A stretch of DNA of 53,995 bases from an uncultured Bacteroidales bacterium (GCA_949291555.1 CASEWE010000014.1:1-53995), one strand, 5' to 3'. Shown: positions 1 to 9,385, counted from the first letter of the stretch. The notes: generated from the sequence alone by a model not told the origin. Made by a program: numbers and translations.

Positions 1-310
1 CTCGAACTCATAACCCTCGTCGGCCAAAGCCGCCAGCTGCAAGGTGCTGCCTTCGGGCAAAAGATCGCCCGAGGAAACCTCCTCGCCCTCGCACATCACC
101 TGGATGCTGCCGTTTTCCACTTGGGCTATCGTCACTTCGAACAATTCCGGTTCCGGCTCTTCCGCCTCGATGAACGTGGCCGAGATTTCCACCGGCGCGT
201 TCAGCACGTAGGAACGCTCGCTTTCGGTCTCGCCGTCCCACCAGGCCTCGAACTCATAACCCTCGTCGGCCAAAGCCGCCAGCTGCAAGGTGCTGCCTTC
301 GGGCAAAAGA
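1..310 (-). pseudogene. Out-of-frame continuation of the protease-nuclease gene, open at the left edge
   Basis: If one copy of the doubled 10-mer at 301-320 is ignored, the minus-strand frame of the large protease gene continues without a stop to base 1. It encodes another full B-repeat (EAWWDGETESE, then ISATFIEAEEPEPELFEVTIAQ) and the start of a further one. The codons at 247-249 and 1-3 occupy the same place in two repeats exactly 246 bp (82 codons) apart. This shows that the region is coding sequence separated from its gene by the frameshift. Whether the break is real, phase-variable or a sequencing or assembly error cannot be decided from the window. Confidence 0.75.
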
Positions 311-2310
311 GGGCAAAAGATCGCCCGAGGAAACCTCCTCGCCCTCGCACATCACTTGGATGCTGCCGTTCGCAGCCTGGGCTATCGTCACTTCGAACAG
401 CTCCGGCCCTACCTTCAGGAAAGAAGCCTGCACGTACAAAGGCCGCGTCATTTCAACCATCCGTTCCGCCAAGGTATCGCCATCCCACCATTTTTCAAAC
501 ACATAACCGGTATGGGCTTCCGCCTTGAGCGCTACCATGCTGCCCTCCGGAACCATGCTGCCGGTAGGCGCATCTTCCCCTTCTATGCTGGCCGAAACCG
601 TTCCGCCTTGGCTCTGGTAAATCGTAAGGAGGTATTCCGGAACGATTTCTTCGAATTCGGCATCGATCGTGACCGGGGCTGTCAGCACGTAATTCCGCTC
701 TTGGCGGGTATTGCCGTCCCACCACTGCGAGAACGCGTAACCATCTGCCGGAACCGCCGTCAAAGTCAATACGGCATTTGCCGGCAAATTTTCCCCGGAT
801 GAAACCGGAACGCCGCCATGCTGAACGATTATCGTGCCGTTCGCAGGTTCTTCTATCGTTACAAGGTATTCTTCGCCCGGATCGGAAACCCGGGTGAACT
901 CAGCGGAAATTTCCACATCGCTTTCCAAGGCGAAACGGCTGCGGGCCGGCTGGGTATAGCCATCCCACCACTGCACGAAAACATATCCTTCGGCGGCTTC
1001 GGCCGTCATGGAGAACAGGCTTCCTTCCTCATGGCTCGAACCATCCTGGACTGGCATCCCGTCGCTGTCGTAAACCGTGACCAGACCGCCTTCGGTCTGC
1101 GAAATCGAAACCGTGTATTCCACCGCCTGACGGAAAACAGCCCCGATTGTCATATTCCCCTGCATCGGGTAAAGCCTCGGGTTCGACTTGTCGCCATCCC
1201 ACCAGGAAACGAAACGGTAACCCGGGTTCTCTTCGGCAGCAAGGTAAAGAATCGTGCCCGGCTCCACCTTGTCGCCGGAACGGTATACCTGGCCGTTGGC
1301 ATAATTCGACACGTGCAGAGTCCCTTCCTCGTAAGATGGAATGATGAGCTGGTACAACTCCTGGACGAAGGTGGCCGAAATCGCCAGATCCTCGCTTCCA
1401 GCCACGATTGTCCGGGAGCTCTCCTCATTGCCGTCCCACCAGCTTCCCAGCTTGTAGCCTTGTGCCGGCTCGGCCGACAATTCCAATTCGGCTCCCACCG
1501 GAACCGTGCTGCCCGAAGCCACCATGCTGCCCTCGTGAAGGACGCGGATGTTCCCTCCTTCGGCCTGCGTGATGTTCACGAACACCGATTGCCGGGCAAA
1601 AACAGCCGAAAGGGTCGTATCTTTCCCGATCACCACGGCCCGCGTGTTCGAAACAGCCGGCGTTCCATCCCACCAGGTCTCGATGGCATAGGTGGGTTCG
1701 GCAATAGCGGTCAGGGTCAGAAGCGCGCCTACCGGCACGGTTTCGCCGCTGGAGACCAAATTCCCGTCATACCTCGCCTCGAGGGTCCCTCCCGGGTTCT
1801 GCACGATCGAAACCACAGCTTCTTCCCCGCTTCCGGAGGGTTTTTCCACAAATTCGGCATAGACCGTGGTGTCCCGGTTCAGGTAGAAGCCGACCGGGCT
1901 TTCCGGCGTATCGAAAAACGACCAGCCTTTGAGCATGTATTCCGGATCCGGCTGAGCTGTCAATCGTACCCAGCGTTCGCTGTAACGCTGGCCGGAAACC
2001 AGCGCTTCGCCCGTAATCGCATCTTCCGCTGCCACGGAACCGCCCGTGGTCTGCTGGAGGGTGAACATATAGGTGGGAATCGCCTCGAAAGTCGCTTTTA
2101 CCGTGGTATCTTTCACGATCCGCAATTCCCTGACAAGTTCCGTCCTGCCATCCATCCAGGAAACCAGGCGCATGCCCGGGTCGGGTTCCGCTTTCAGGAT
2201 GAGCGATGTGCCATAGGTTTGCGCCCCCTCCTCCACATCGATGGAATCATAAAAGGCGTTTACCGTTTTGACCGATACCGTTCCGCCTTCGTTCTGCTCG
2301 ATGGAAAGCA
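1..2310 (-). repeat. Array of InlB-type B-repeats within the protease gene
   Basis: About nine complete units of roughly 75-82 codons can be followed, each with a GG(T/x)V-type start, an EPxxGY stretch, a W(W/M)DG core and a closing (I/V)xAxF. Cores read WMDG, a degenerate WSFF, then WWDG in the next seven, with one more unit starting at base 1. Most units are divergent at the DNA level, but the two leftmost (offset 246 bp) are nearly identical over about 150 bp. B-repeats of this type are known from Listeria internalins and Bacteroidetes surface proteins as extended stalks or spacers. Confidence 0.8.
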
Positions 2311-5300
2311 CGGGCATCTGCGCCGTCTCTTCCTTTTCCACTTCATTGGAAACAGTCTCGGTCACCATAAGGTGGTCCGATCCTAAAACTTGAAGCTTGA
2401 AGCGGTAGGTTCCCGGGTCGAGCGCCTGCCAGTAATCGTACAAAACGCTGGTGGAATCCGCACTGAAATCCATTCCCGGACCTGTCATCGGGCCTTCCGC
2501 AAAAGTCCTGTACGAATAACTGATCGAAGACAGTTTTCCCCAATGCGAGATATTAAGCGTTACGGGAACGCTTTGCGCACCGCCTCCTATGGAAGTGAAC
2601 GACACGTCCAAAGAGGGATTTTCCCGGTCTACGATAACAAGATCGTCTTTGCCTTTGAACGGAATGGACGATTGCCAAATATAAGGATAGTCCCCTTCCT
2701 GCCCGTCATACTCCACGACTACCCACAAATCCTTGCTGACATCGATCGGTTTCCCGTAAGCGAAAGAGCTCGAAACCAAGCTCATTCCCTCGTAAGCAAT
2801 CACGCCGGCGGTATCAAGCAGGATTTCCGACCGGTCGGCCCCGGCATACAACGTGAAGCGGTACGGGATCGAATTGGAGGTCAGGCGGGTCATGATGCTC
2901 ATAGCGAGCAAAGTGTCGCCCTCCTGCACATTCATGTAAGCCAAATCTTCGGGCGTGAAACGGATCCCTATCGGACTCCCCATGCTGTAGGCGGCCAGAC
3001 TCAGCGATTCCGAATACCGCAAGGATTTCCCCATCCTCGCCTTGCCGGGATAAATCCGTGCCGAACCGCCCTCAAGCACGGCGGCAGGCGCTTCCATGCT
3101 GAAAAATCCTCCTGTCGACAACTCGATCGGGAGTTCGCTCTGGCCCTTGCTCACCACTTGCGTTTCTGCAACGGCCGGACTGGCCAGATAGGCATCCGTG
3201 GCTTCGACCCAGACGGAGAAAGAAACGCCCGCATAGGCTTCGAACACGTAGGAACCGTTCTTGTCCGTACGATACTCCTGGGTCGACAAGGCCGCGGTGA
3301 AAGGATCGTAGAAACTCATCCTTACCCGCAAATCCGCCTTGTTCAAGGGCTGCCCGCCGACCTGCAAGCGAGCCGTCACCGTTTCCTTCTCCACTTCGGA
3401 AATATCGGACATGGAACGAGGCGCCAAGTACCAGTACCCTTCCGGACTTACCACGGAAATCCCGGAAATCTTGACCAATCCCGATGGAATGGGCTGTCCT
3501 GCCAGGCCCGTGCCATGAATGTAAAGGTACAGGTTCGCTTCATTGCCCAAGACATCGCGCAGCGTGTAAATGCTGTCTTCGGCAAAAAAGCCGCTCTGCA
3601 AGAATTTGAACTCTTCCTGGTAGGCCACATAGGCAGATGGCCAAGTGGCTAAACCGTAATTGGCCTGCACGGCAACCGGCTCTGGCTCATTCTTGTTGCC
3701 GGTAGGCGTAACGTCCTGCGTCAGCGTGTAAACCGTCGAGCCCAGAAGCGTCTGCCTCAGCGTGCCTTTCAAGCCGGACACCTCGTCGCCTATGGCGTAG
3801 GTCCCCGTCAGCAGACCTTCCGGGTATTCCACCATGACCGCCGAACCGGCAGCATCCTGCAGCCAAAACCGGTTCTGCTCGGAATCTATCGCCGTAATGG
3901 TATTTTCCGTGGATGCCACGGTGTATTCCGTGTAATTGTCGGGATCCCGGGCAAGCAGTTCCGCCAGATCCTGGCAAGGAACCTCTTGCTTTTCCACCAA
4001 GTCGTCCAAGAACCGGGGCGAGATATAATAATGGTTGTTATTAGCCACGACAATACCGGTAATCATCACTTCGCCGGAAGGAATCGCGCTCCCTGTCAGA
4101 TCGGTGTTCCAGATATGGATTCTAACAAACACATCCTGGCCATGGCTGGAAGCCGTGTAGTTGTAGCCATTGGCAAACGTGCCCGTAGTGGAAAACTCGC
4201 AATCCTTCACCGAGACCAGACGGCCTTCCAAGGCCTGCAGACGCTCATCCCGGAAACCCTCTTCCGGAAGAAGTTCCAACGGCTCGACGCGCATTCCGGA
4301 AAACGCCTTTTCGACATTCCAGGTCGGGGTGAACTGCAAAGCGCCGTCATAAACGCTCAACGTTCCGCTCATTTTTCTAAGATGCTCGCCCACAGCAAAT
4401 CCTGTCGTAATCACGCCCGATGGGTCGTCTATCAGGATTCCAGCGCCGGAAGCATCCTGAATCCACATCTGGTTCCGCTGGGAACCGATAGCGGTCACGA
4501 CGCTGAGGCTGGCCAATGTGTATTCCGTCTTCCCGTCGGCTTCCCGGCTCCGCAGCTGGGCAATGGTTTCGCAATACGTGCCGGAACCTGTCCCGTCCCA
4601 GATCACGCTGCCGGTATATCCTCCGGTATACAGCCCCCATTGGTCTTCCAGGTTCGCGATATTCAACACATATTCCTTGCCGACCTCCATTTCGGATTGA
4701 AGAAGCAGTTCCAAGTTCTTCCCCCTTACCTCGAATCCGGTCACGGCAATGACATTTTCCTCATTGCCGGATTCCATCAGGTAAAAATCCGCTATCGACG
4801 AGGCGGGAGCCAAGCCTTTCAAAGCCTTGGTATACGACACGATTATAAGGTTCGAAGTCTCAGCCTGAAGCTGCGTCAGCGTGGAGGGATTGTACTGGCT
4901 TCCTCCATGATTGCCGAAATCCCCGGTCAGCTCGCAATTGAAACTCAGCCACTCTTCGACATTGTAGGTGGTCGAAGGGCTGGTCACGCTGGTTTTCCTC
5001 CGCAATACCTGGTCGCGTCCCCAGTTGTCGGAAGAACCGGAAACCCCCACCTCGTCTATCAGGACCCCGTTGTAAAACAAGGCAACCGCATCATTGCCAT
5101 CGAAACGGAGTTTTTCCGAATCCAGCAGGTCGGCATAAAGAAGCTTGCCGTCCTCGCTGGCGCTGTTGGCGGCCACATAGCAGGAATAAGGCATCAGGAA
5201 GCCTTGCAAGGGCAACGAATCCGTATACCCCCCAGCCCCGTTGGTTTCGAATTTCAAGCAGTATCCGGCAAGGTTGACCGACATGCCGGTGCCGTTGTAG

Positions 5301-8293
5301 ATTTCAATGGCCCGCTGCGGCTGCCCGTAACGGATACCGCTCACGTATTCGGTTATCATCAGGTTCGAAGCCCCCACAAGCTCCTTTTCCTGTCCCCAGA
5401 TTTCTTCCACCCACTTGGGATTGTCGATAAAAGGATTCCGGTTGCCTTGCAATTGGTAAACCGCCTCGTTGCGGGCCACTTCCTTCTCGCTTACCGGATC
5501 CTGCTCATGCCAGGCCATCAGCATGTCGATGGCCCACTGGGCCAAACCGTAGTCGGTGCTCCCGTCCAATACCGGTGTCATCCAGTGATCGAGCGAATCC
5601 TCGTAACGAGTCGCCATGTAGAAATAGGTCCGGGCAAAATCGCCTTTGTATTCATCGGCCGGCTCGAACACCTCGAAATTGTAGCCTTTCGAGGCACTGC
5701 TGCCAACCCTGCTCGAAGTCCCCGTCCAAGAAGGCGCGTAGACTTCGCCGAAAGGCGAGTTTCCCCGCAGGCCGTTGACATAAATATCGGTAGGGTAAAG
5801 GTGGAACAAATCGGTATACATGGGGGTTATATCCCCGCCGAACCAGCTCCGCGGAAAAGCATGCTCGCGGTTGATTCCACCGCCTTCGGCATCGGATTCC
5901 GCACCCCAGTTCCACGCGGAAGAAGCCGATGAATACATATCCCAGACGCTCCCGTCGGCACGGGCGTCGGTGGTCGGCATGGCATCCCTTACTTGGCTGT
6001 AAGTAAGCACCGTGTGCTCATCGATAAGCTCTTTCAACGCAGTCTTGAGCTCGAAACCGGTCTTTCCGCGCACCGAAGCATAGTAATCCTGGTAAGCATC
6101 CCCCGCTTCCATCGCCTGCAAAGCTGACAGGATATCGATTTTCCCCGCACCCCAGCGGTTGATGCCGCCGGCGTTCACCTGTTCGTCCTTGACGGCTGTC
6201 TGCTGCAAGAGGTTTTTCAAACTATAAAAATCCAAGTCGTTGTTTTTCTGCAGCATCAAAGCTACCATCCCGGTCACGGCCGGGGCCGACATCGAAGTCC
6301 CCTGCATGGCCATCCACGGATACATCCGTCCGCCTCTTTCGGTCTCGCCCACTTTCATTTCCGCCTGCATCGCGCTGTAACTGTTACCCGAGCTGAGGAT
6401 GACCGAACCCGGGGCGGCTATATCGGGCTTCGGAATGCTCGAGACCAAGGGCCCTTGGCTGGAGAAAGAGCAAATCTCCCCTACCGTTTCGCCAAAGCCC
6501 CAGGAATCGGAATTCATATCGGTCCAGGAGGAACGGCTCGTGTAAGCCGCCACCGAAAGGATTTTTTCCGAAGCCGACAGATAACCGTTATGCGTGTAAC
6601 GGCTATCGCCCGGATTCAGGTATGCCAGATCGAAAGTCGAGTAAGTGCCGCCTTGCAGCCAGGCATGAAGCCGTGTCGGCGTGTTCTGGTACATGGGCTG
6701 GAAACCGGCGCAAACCACATACCCTTCCGGAATTTCCCCCTGCGGTTGCAGCTGGATGAACAAATTGGAATACTCGACCTCGTTAGCCAGCTGCCCGGTA
6801 ACCGACAAGACGGGCGTCTGCCCGTAATAAAGCGTTTGCTGCGCCTCGTTGTAGCCATCGAGCATGTAATAAGCCGCATGGGAAACAATCGAACCCGTGC
6901 TTTTCTCCACGAGCAGCAGGGAAACCAAGCCGCCGTTCTGGTAGTCGTAAACATCCATGATGACCGGCGCAGAAGGATCATCGAAGGAAATCCCGTAATA
7001 CAAAAGGTCGCTTGCCGACAAATCCCCGCCGGCATGGATCACGTCCGCCCCGCTGTTCCCGGCGCTTCCTACCAGCAGGTTCCCCGGCGTCGACAATTCG
7101 CCGTAAGCCAAATCAAGGGCAGTCGTTCCCATGTGGGGCCCCAGCGGCGTGCCGAGGCTCATGTTGATGACACTGGGTTTCCCTACCGAAGCCGCATAGG
7201 ACTGAATGTATTGAATGGCATCCAATACGTCCACAAGTCCCATGGTCGTGGAGACCAGGACCACATCCGATCCCGGCGCCATCCCTTTGTAGGCCGTCCC
7301 GGCCCCCGAACCGGCTGCAGTCCCGGCCACATGGGTCCCGTGGTGCTCCCCTTCATGATGATCGTGTTCCTGGGCCAGGATAGCCGAAGCCGTAGTGTAT
7401 TCCGCCCCGTAATCGAAACCTTGAGGTGCCGTTCCGGAAACAGCCTGCTGATCCCATACCCGCTTCACCCGGTAGGTACCCTCATCGGAAGGGTCGGCAA
7501 AAAAGGTAGGATGCGTGTAATCGAAGCCCATGTCGATAATCCCCACAACCACGCCTTCGCCGTCATAAGCCTGGGAAAGCCCGCTGGCGGAGTAGTTTTC
7601 CTGGACATCCTGCACCTTGCTCTCCACCCGGATCAAGTCGTTGTCGGGCTGGGCCGAGACATAAACATTGATTTTCTCTATGCCTTCTATCGCGCCGATT
7701 TCTTCCACGGCCCGCATGGGGAACAATCCCGTGCAGGATTTTTCCAGGCGGGTCCGGGCTATGAAACCGAGAGCTTCGGCCGCTTGCAAAGCCGCTTGGT
7801 CGCGGAATTGCAACAGGACCGGGACATAATCGGCTTGGCTTTTTCCTGCAGGAGCGCCTTTCGTGCACAAACCGAACGTCTTTTCCAAGCGCTCGCGGAC
7901 GGAAACGGCGCGTTCCGCCGGCATTTTCGCCTGCAAAGCAGCATATTCGGACAGAAACAACTTGCCGGGCGCATTCCATTTGGAATCATGGGCAAGCGAG
8001 CCTTGCTTGCCGCTCTTTTTCCCCGAATGCTCCCGATCCAGCTGCAATGCCCGAAAATCAGACCCGGACAAGCTTAAAATAGAGGAGGCCTGCTTCTCCG
8101 CCTCAGCCAAATTCCTTATCCCCGGCATTTCTTGTCCGGAAGAAGAAACATTCTTCCCCGCGATGGGCCCGGGAACGGACACTACCACATCCGGCCCTTT
8201 CTCGAAAGAAATCTTCTCGGGCGACTGACCTTGCAACAGCCAAGGGAAAAAAATCCCCAAACCAAGCAAAAAGCGTAAACCGTGCGTTTTCAT
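254..8293 (-). CDS. Giant secreted subtilisin-like protease fused to endonuclease I, lamin-tail and B-repeat domains; 3' end frameshifted
   Basis: This 2679-residue frame starts with a signal peptide (about residues 1-23) and a pro-region. A peptidase S8 domain follows with the triad visible: Asp254 (GIIDMGFDYTHP), His318 (HGTHVAG) and Ser667 (GTSMSAPA). Residues about 755-970 match the secreted endonuclease I family, with NREHAFPRSWF around His811 and a downstream HLYPTD. Then come a lamin-tail-like domain (about 975-1110), two similar OB-like modules starting near 1240 and 1440 that share a WxQDAxG core, a carboxypeptidase-regulatory-like beta domain near 1640-1700, and from about 1995 an array of InlB-type B-repeats marked by WWDG. 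The last 18 or so residues are out of frame because of a 10-bp duplication at 301-320, so the stop at 254 is probably not the ancestral end. It is probably exported and cell-surface or extracellular, cleaving protein and perhaps nucleic acid. Domain calls are by motif; the combined function is inferred. Confidence 0.85.
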   Translation of the reverse strand: MKTHGLRFLLGLGIFFPWLLQGQSPEKISFEKGPDVVVSVPGPIAGKNVSSSGQEMPGIRNLAEAEKQASSILSLSGSDFRALQLDREHSGKKSGKQGSLAHDSKWNAPGKLFLSEYAALQAKMPAERAVSVRERLEKTFGLCTKGAPAGKSQADYVPVLLQFRDQAALQAAEALGFIARTRLEKSCTGLFPMRAVEEIGAIEGIEKINVYVSAQPDNDLIRVESKVQDVQENYSASGLSQAYDGEGVVVGIIDMGFDYTHPTFFADPSDEGTYRVKRVWDQQAVSGTAPQGFDYGAEYTTASAILAQEHDHHEGEHHGTHVAGTAAGSGAGTAYKGMAPGSDVVLVSTTMGLVDVLDAIQYIQSYAASVGKPSVINMSLGTPLGPHMGTTALDLAYGELSTPGNLLVGSAGNSGADVIHAGGDLSASDLLYYGISFDDPSAPVIMDVYDYQNGGLVSLLLVEKSTGSIVSHAAYYMLDGYNEAQQTLYYGQTPVLSVTGQLANEVEYSNLFIQLQPQGEIPEGYVVCAGFQPMYQNTPTRLHAWLQGGTYSTFDLAYLNPGDSRYTHNGYLSASEKILSVAAYTSRSSWTDMNSDSWGFGETVGEICSFSSQGPLVSSIPKPDIAAPGSVILSSGNSYSAMQAEMKVGETERGGRMYPWMAMQGTSMSAPAVTGMVALMLQKNNDLDFYSLKNLLQQTAVKDEQVNAGGINRWGAGKIDILSALQAMEAGDAYQDYYASVRGKTGFELKTALKELIDEHTVLTYSQVRDAMPTTDARADGSVWDMYSSASSAWNWGAESDAEGGGINREHAFPRSWFGGDITPMYTDLFHLYPTDIYVNGLRGNSPFGEVYAPSWTGTSSRVGSSASKGYNFEVFEPADEYKGDFARTYFYMATRYEDSLDHWMTPVLDGSTDYGLAQWAIDMLMAWHEQDPVSEKEVARNEAVYQLQGNRNPFIDNPKWVEEIWGQEKELVGASNLMITEYVSGIRYGQPQRAIEIYNGTGMSVNLAGYCLKFETNGAGGYTDSLPLQGFLMPYSCYVAANSASEDGKLLYADLLDSEKLRFDGNDAVALFYNGVLIDEVGVSGSSDNWGRDQVLRRKTSVTSPSTTYNVEEWLSFNCELTGDFGNHGGSQYNPSTLTQLQAETSNLIIVSYTKALKGLAPASSIADFYLMESGNEENVIAVTGFEVRGKNLELLLQSEMEVGKEYVLNIANLEDQWGLYTGGYTGSVIWDGTGSGTYCETIAQLRSREADGKTEYTLASLSVVTAIGSQRNQMWIQDASGAGILIDDPSGVITTGFAVGEHLRKMSGTLSVYDGALQFTPTWNVEKAFSGMRVEPLELLPEEGFRDERLQALEGRLVSVKDCEFSTTGTFANGYNYTASSHGQDVFVRIHIWNTDLTGSAIPSGEVMITGIVVANNNHYYISPRFLDDLVEKQEVPCQDLAELLARDPDNYTEYTVASTENTITAIDSEQNRFWLQDAAGSAVMVEYPEGLLTGTYAIGDEVSGLKGTLRQTLLGSTVYTLTQDVTPTGNKNEPEPVAVQANYGLATWPSAYVAYQEEFKFLQSGFFAEDSIYTLRDVLGNEANLYLYIHGTGLAGQPIPSGLVKISGISVVSPEGYWYLAPRSMSDISEVEKETVTARLQVGGQPLNKADLRVRMSFYDPFTAALSTQEYRTDKNGSYVFEAYAGVSFSVWVEATDAYLASPAVAETQVVSKGQSELPIELSTGGFFSMEAPAAVLEGGSARIYPGKARMGKSLRYSESLSLAAYSMGSPIGIRFTPEDLAYMNVQEGDTLLAMSIMTRLTSNSIPYRFTLYAGADRSEILLDTAGVIAYEGMSLVSSSFAYGKPIDVSKDLWVVVEYDGQEGDYPYIWQSSIPFKGKDDLVIVDRENPSLDVSFTSIGGGAQSVPVTLNISHWGKLSSISYSYRTFAEGPMTGPGMDFSADSTSVLYDYWQALDPGTYRFKLQVLGSDHLMVTETVSNEVEKEETAQMPVLSIEQNEGGTVSVKTVNAFYDSIDVEEGAQTYGTSLILKAEPDPGMRLVSWMDGRTELVRELRIVKDTTVKATFEAIPTYMFTLQQTTGGSVAAEDAITGEALVSGQRYSERWVRLTAQPDPEYMLKGWSFFDTPESPVGFYLNRDTTVYAEFVEKPSGSGEEAVVSIVQNPGGTLEARYDGNLVSSGETVPVGALLTLTAIAEPTYAIETWWDGTPAVSNTRAVVIGKDTTLSAVFARQSVFVNITQAEGGNIRVLHEGSMVASGSTVPVGAELELSAEPAQGYKLGSWWDGNEESSRTIVAGSEDLAISATFVQELYQLIIPSYEEGTLHVSNYANGQVYRSGDKVEPGTILYLAAEENPGYRFVSWWDGDKSNPRLYPMQGNMTIGAVFRQAVEYTVSISQTEGGLVTVYDSDGMPVQDGSSHEEGSLFSMTAEAAEGYVFVQWWDGYTQPARSRFALESDVEISAEFTRVSDPGEEYLVTIEEPANGTIIVQHGGVPVSSGENLPANAVLTLTAVPADGYAFSQWWDGNTRQERNYVLTAPVTIDAEFEEIVPEYLLTIYQSQGGTVSASIEGEDAPTGSMVPEGSMVALKAEAHTGYVFEKWWDGDTLAERMVEMTRPLYVQASFLKVGPELFEVTIAQAANGSIQVMCEGEEVSSGDLLPSFARRQHLAAGGFGRRGL

Positions 8294-8438
8294 ACTATGT
8301 CGTTTATGTTGGTTGAATGTCGAGGATACCCGCCGGCTTCTTCATCCCGGCAATTTTCCGGAAAAGGAAGCCTCCTCCAAAACCGGAACGGTTCCGGAGC
8401 ATGCCAAGCCGCAAGCCATTTTCAGGAAAAGTGTTTTA

Positions 8439-8446
8439 CAAAAGTA
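8439..8446 (-). promoter_or_regulatory. Candidate -7 box for the protease-nuclease gene
   Basis: The minus strand reads TACTTTTG, a full match to the Bacteroidetes -7 consensus TAnnTTTG, about 145 bp upstream of the start at 8293. No clear -33 TTTG lies at the usual distance, so this is a weak call. Confidence 0.35.
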
Positions 8447-8728
8447 CAGGTATGACGAAAGAAGCGGGAAGCATTCCCCGCAAAAACGCAGAAACCCCGC
8501 TTTCCCCAGTCTATCGTATTGGAAAAAGCAACAGAAAGCTGCATCAATATCAATAAAAACAACTAATTAAGAATATAAAAATCAGAAACCGAAACACCTT
8601 GAAAACGTAGAAAAGCACACGCAAAGAAGGTGCAAATTCCGTATTTTTCCCCCGCATTTCCCGCCCCGGCGGCGCCCCCTTTCGCGCTTTTAATACTTTA
8701 GCAACGATTTTTCCATGAGGCACTGGCG

Positions 8729-8829
8729 CTTTGCACGAAAGAGCAAAACCGTTCTCCCGTGCAAAGCAGCCTTTTTAGCCATATCAGCAACAAGCTTTGC
8801 AAGCACATTAAAATCAATGCGGTGCAAAG
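8729..8829. promoter_or_regulatory. Cluster of TGCAAAG / CTTTGCA motifs upstream of the AraC-type regulator
   Basis: CTTTGCAC at 8729-8736, GTGCAAAG at 8759-8766, CTTTGC at 8795-8800 and GTGCAAAG at 8822-8829 form alternating inverted copies 27-36 bp apart. The cluster ends about 55 bp before the regulator start. It may be an operator for autoregulation or for the divergent gene. The motif overlaps in sequence with the generic -7 element (TTTGC), so part of the clustering may be promoter debris. Confidence 0.35.
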
Positions 8830-8885
8830 TTTTACCCTGCTTTTTTTGCCAAACAGGCCTTTTTTATAAACCGCGATCCTGCTTT

Positions 8886-9311
8886 ATGAACGCAATGAAA
8901 GAAAACACCAGCACAAAAATCCAACCTGCCGCGCTGGCTGCCGTAGGAAAAAAAATAGAATCGCTGATGAGGGAAAAGAAAGCCTACCTGAAACCCGACT
9001 TGACCTTGGACGAACTCTCCTCAACCATCGGTTCCAACAAGACCTATGTATACCGCTATTTAAAACAGGAAAAACACGCTTCTTTTTCCGATTACATAAA
9101 CCAGCTGAGAATTGAAAAGAAAGCCCTCCCTCTCCTCAAGGAAAACCCACGCAACTCTGCCTTGACCATCCAAGACATCGCCTTTCTCTCCGGCTTCCAG
9201 AGCATTTCCACTTTCCGAAGGGCGTTTCTCAAGCATACCGGCATGACAGCCTCTTCTTTCATAAACCGCCTCAAATCCGGCCATCAGGAGCAACAGGCCG
9301 GGGCTTTTTGA
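8886..9311 (+). CDS. Small AraC-family transcriptional regulator (HTH domain only)
   Basis: About 141 residues beginning MNAMKENTS; a second ATG lies at 8895. The protein is almost entirely an AraC-type double helix-turn-helix: an N-terminal segment (LTLDELSSTIGSNKTYVYRYL) and a second motif (IQDIAFLSGFQSISTFRRAF) with the GF..STF signature of the second recognition helix. There is no N-terminal ligand-binding domain, although family members are often 250-300 aa. The frame is open further upstream to 8715, but that part is Cys/Phe-rich, overlaps the TGCAAAG cluster and looks non-coding. It diverges from the giant protease gene, so regulation of that gene is a reasonable guess. Confidence 0.8.
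   Translation: MNAMKENTSTKIQPAALAAVGKKIESLMREKKAYLKPDLTLDELSSTIGSNKTYVYRYLKQEKHASFSDYINQLRIEKKALPLLKENPRNSALTIQDIAFLSGFQSISTFRRAFLKHTGMTASSFINRLKSGHQEQQAGAF
9277..9309 (+). terminator. Possible Rho-independent terminator overlapping the regulator's stop codon
   Basis: CCGGCC (9277-9282) can pair with GGCCGG (9296-9301) across a 13-nt loop and is followed by GC and five T (9305-9309) that run into the TGA stop. The stem is short, so this is only a candidate. The same GGCCGG can also pair with a downstream arm at 9318-9326. Confidence 0.35.
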
Positions 9312-9385
9312 CAGTATGCCCCGGCCGCTCGGCGCATTCCAGAAATGGCCAAGCCGCGTCCAGAAGCCTTTCGGAAATGTCCCCC

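Larger units (their letters stand above)
8294..8885. other. Divergent intergenic region between the protease gene and the AraC-type regulator
   Basis: This stretch of about 590 bp has no convincing gene. It carries a -7-like box for the leftward protease gene (8439-8446), a long A-rich segment (about 8530-8640), and a cluster of TGCAAAG/CTTTGCA motifs next to the regulator (8729-8829). The arrangement suggests that the two genes could be co-regulated from here. Confidence 0.5.

Noticed and set aside
3986..5932. Long plus-strand open frame (648 codons) opposite the protease gene
   Set aside because: It is antisense to a gene with clear domains. The predicted protein has no motif and a composition typical of a GC-rich shadow frame. 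The same applies to other long antisense frames, e.g. 6455-8077, 13979-15622 and 40773-42476.
8715..8885. N-terminal extension of the AraC-type regulator
   Set aside because: The frame is open but encodes a Cys/Phe-rich stretch, overlaps the TGCAAAG motif cluster and has no family similarity.
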